From positions 1 to 12,415 of the forward strand of contig JAEHDC010000008.1 of assembly GCA_016880595.1 (NCBI GenBank): DNA of 12,415 nucleotides. The letters run 5' to 3'. Of the stretch, positions 11,384-12,415 are shown one piece after another. This stretch comes from Candidatus Saccharimonadota bacterium. Lineage in GTDB: Bacteria; Patescibacteriota; Saccharimonadia; Saccharimonadales; EFPC-124. The notes beneath the pieces were generated by a model. That model saw nothing but the letters and a program-made list of their open reading frames with translations, was not told the DNA's origin and did no database searches. The position numbers were made by a program, and so were the translations under genes. Position 1 is the stretch's first letter. The number at the start of each line of letters is the position of its first letter.

Positions 11384-11911
11384 CTAGTAGCATGGTCCCC
11401 ACGTCCAGCCCATCGAGTCGGTGTCAAATGCTCCGCTATCTGGTTGCGATTGGATATGGTATACGATCTCAACGCCGGTGCAGGCTTTTGGTCTGCCGTC
11501 GGTCATATATGACCAGCTAGACTCATAAATGTTGAGGCTGGCATTGTGCGCTGTGCCGTAGCTTGGTGCCCCAGGGTTCCAGGTTGTCACTCGTGCCCAG
11601 ATGCCGATTGGCGGATTCATTACTGCGAAACTAGTAACAGTTCGCTTATAGGGTGAGTACCTGCCCCAGTTAGCGACGCAAGAAGGTGACCAACGAAGTT
11701 CAAGCATGCCGTCCGTAACCGCCATCGCAGCAACAGTTTTTGCGTCGCCATCGCAGCGTCCCATTGGATCAAGACCGTTGCAGCTTGCGCCGTAGCATCC
11801 GCCAGTTGCAGCTGCGGCTGGGCTTTCTGAGGAAATCGATAGAATTGTCATTGCCAGTAGGGTGACTGTGGCGGCTGCCACCAGCTTCTTGCAGTTGCGC
11901 CAGAAGCGCAT
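11384..11911 (-). CDS. Secreted DUF2690-like Cys-rich protein
   Basis: The 175 residues begin with a Sec-type signal peptide: basic RNCKK, a hydrophobic core (about 10-27) and an Ala-rich cleavage region near residues 32-36 (AAAA before TGGC). The mature part starts CYGASCNGLDPMGRCDGDAK, then LELRWSPSCVANWGRY, matching the pattern known from actinobacterial DUF2690 proteins: a Cys-x-Gly pair, DP, a third Cys, DA, and LRYSP-x-C-x-x-x-WAR. Six Cys in the mature domain suggest three disulfides. No catalytic motif is known for the family. AAGGAG lies five bases before the ATG, and an extended -10 (TGATATGAT) lies about 55 bases upstream. A strong stem-loop follows the gene. The function is unknown; secretion to the surface or medium is the firm inference. 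Such proteins are common in Actinobacteria, so acquisition from an actinobacterial host is conceivable. Confidence 0.8.
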   Translation of the reverse strand: MRFWRNCKKLVAAATVTLLAMTILSISSESPAAAATGGCYGASCNGLDPMGRCDGDAKTVAAMAVTDGMLELRWSPSCVANWGRYSPYKRTVTSFAVMNPPIGIWARVTTWNPGAPSYGTAHNASLNIYESSWSYMTDGRPKACTGVEIVYHIQSQPDSGAFDTDSMGWTWGPCY

Positions 11912-11960
11912 ACCAACTCCTTAGATAAGGTACGTTCTGTTTTGCCAGATCGACTATTTA

Positions 11961-11989
11961 ATCATATCAGAGGTCCCCTAAAATAGTAA
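11961..11989 (-). promoter_or_regulatory. Promoter of the DUF2690-like gene
   Basis: Reverse-strand TGA plus TATGAT (11961-11969) forms an extended -10, with a weak TTACTA at the -35 position (11984-11989). The predicted start is about 11954, giving a leader of about 43 bases with AAGGAG before the ATG. This gene is therefore not leaderless, in contrast to several others here. Confidence 0.5.
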
Positions 11990-12033
11990 TAGATTATGAA
12001 ATAAAGACATTGTTAAATAAACAGCGATGGTGC

Positions 12034-12354
12034 TTAAGAGCGCAAAAACGCAGTTTTGATACCAAGCAAAGAATAGGCCTTTTGTTTTTGTGTTTCAACT
12101 TCTGCTTTAATATCTTCGTAAGACGTACTTACTTGTTCTTTCTCATCTTGAGATAAATTGTTAATCTGGTTCTCCCAACCAATAGGCACAAGCCCGGTAT
12201 TGTCATAAGTTATTAGCATATTACAGATGTAAAATGCTTCCGTAAGATTACTAATAACATCTTTGACTTTTGTTACGCATAGCTGTATGTTTTCGGCATT
12301 GGCTTGTTCTCTACTGTTTTGTGAAGCCGAGTGAGCGGTATATAGACAAACCAC
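12034..12354 (-). CDS. Hypothetical helical protein, 106 aa (start uncertain)
   Basis: The frame opens with GTG at 12354, directly after an in-frame TAG (12355-12357). The product is mostly helical and acidic: SASQNSREQANAENIQLC, then a central stretch with several Cys and aromatics, and a charged C-terminal half (SQDEKEQVSTSYEDIKAEVE, about 65-90) that could form a coiled coil. Upstream the same frame stays open to the window edge as a 19-residue segment (ending FGYELLGFRAGLAQD) before the TAG. That may be the tail of another gene or the true N-terminus interrupted by the amber codon. A different frame upstream (about 12340-12392) encodes a glycine-rich hydrophobic stretch (AAGISGWVGAGLGGLSIY) that would suit a membrane anchor, raising the possibility of a frameshift. 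No Shine-Dalgarno precedes the GTG. The family is unrecognised. Confidence 0.4.
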   Translation of the reverse strand: MVCLYTAHSASQNSREQANAENIQLCVTKVKDVISNLTEAFYICNMLITYDNTGLVPIGWENQINNLSQDEKEQVSTSYEDIKAEVETQKQKAYSLLGIKTAFLRS

Positions 12355-12415
12355 CTAATCCTGCGCCAACCCAGCCCGAAATCCCAGCAGCTCATAGCCG
12401 AATATCTTGTTCTCA

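Overview
The window looks like bacterial chromosome, most plausibly from a Candidate Phyla Radiation (Patescibacteria) genome, perhaps Saccharibacteria. This is inferred from gene content, very compact spacing, short intergenic regions, many small orphan genes and a recurrent leaderless start architecture. No rRNA or other taxonomic marker is present. TGA is used as a normal stop in several genes, which argues against the UGA-Gly code of Gracilibacteria/SR1.

Layout. Left edge (1-419, minus): start of an rfbB/rmlB dTDP-glucose 4,6-dehydratase, truncated by the window. 420-1060: eroded DNA with a hairpin, a DDE transposase remnant and a terminator-like stem-loop. 1067-1663 (+): an orphan protein whose last codons and stop lie inside a GC-rich stem-loop. 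1699-1905 (minus): a 68-residue peptide with an acidic leader, a Gly-Gly and a 7-Cys tail, behind two near-consensus promoters; this is the most unusual gene here. 2203-3176 (minus): a glycosyltransferase-like gene broken by a one-base frameshift, with an unexpected membrane-protein C-terminus.

3330-10154 is a cell-surface polysaccharide locus. It holds GDP-mannose pyrophosphorylase (+), then a minus-strand operon galE, polyprenyl-phosphate sugar-phosphate transferase and GT4 glycosyltransferase, and later an O-antigen ligase/polymerase-like membrane protein (+). Two non-sugar genes are interleaved: a 37-residue double CxxCxGxG zinc-knuckle protein (+) and a conserved-looking unknown (minus). 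Together the sugar genes would make nucleotide sugars (GDP-Man, UDP-Gal, dTDP-deoxysugar via rfbB), load the first sugar on the lipid carrier, extend it and polymerise or ligate it. No flippase (Wzx) or ABC exporter is visible.

10162-12415: a LexA-type DNA-binding protein without the protease domain, three coupled small membrane proteins (minus), a secreted DUF2690-like Cys-rich protein (minus), and a helical hypothetical protein (minus) near the right edge.

The clearest window-wide pattern is regulatory. At five gene starts a -10 box (four of them extended TGC-N6) lies 7-8 bases before the A of the start codon, so the mRNA should begin at or within a base of the initiation codon. Genes inside operons or with longer leaders instead use Shine-Dalgarno sequences or tight stop-start coupling. 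No tRNA, rRNA, CRISPR or intact mobile element was seen.
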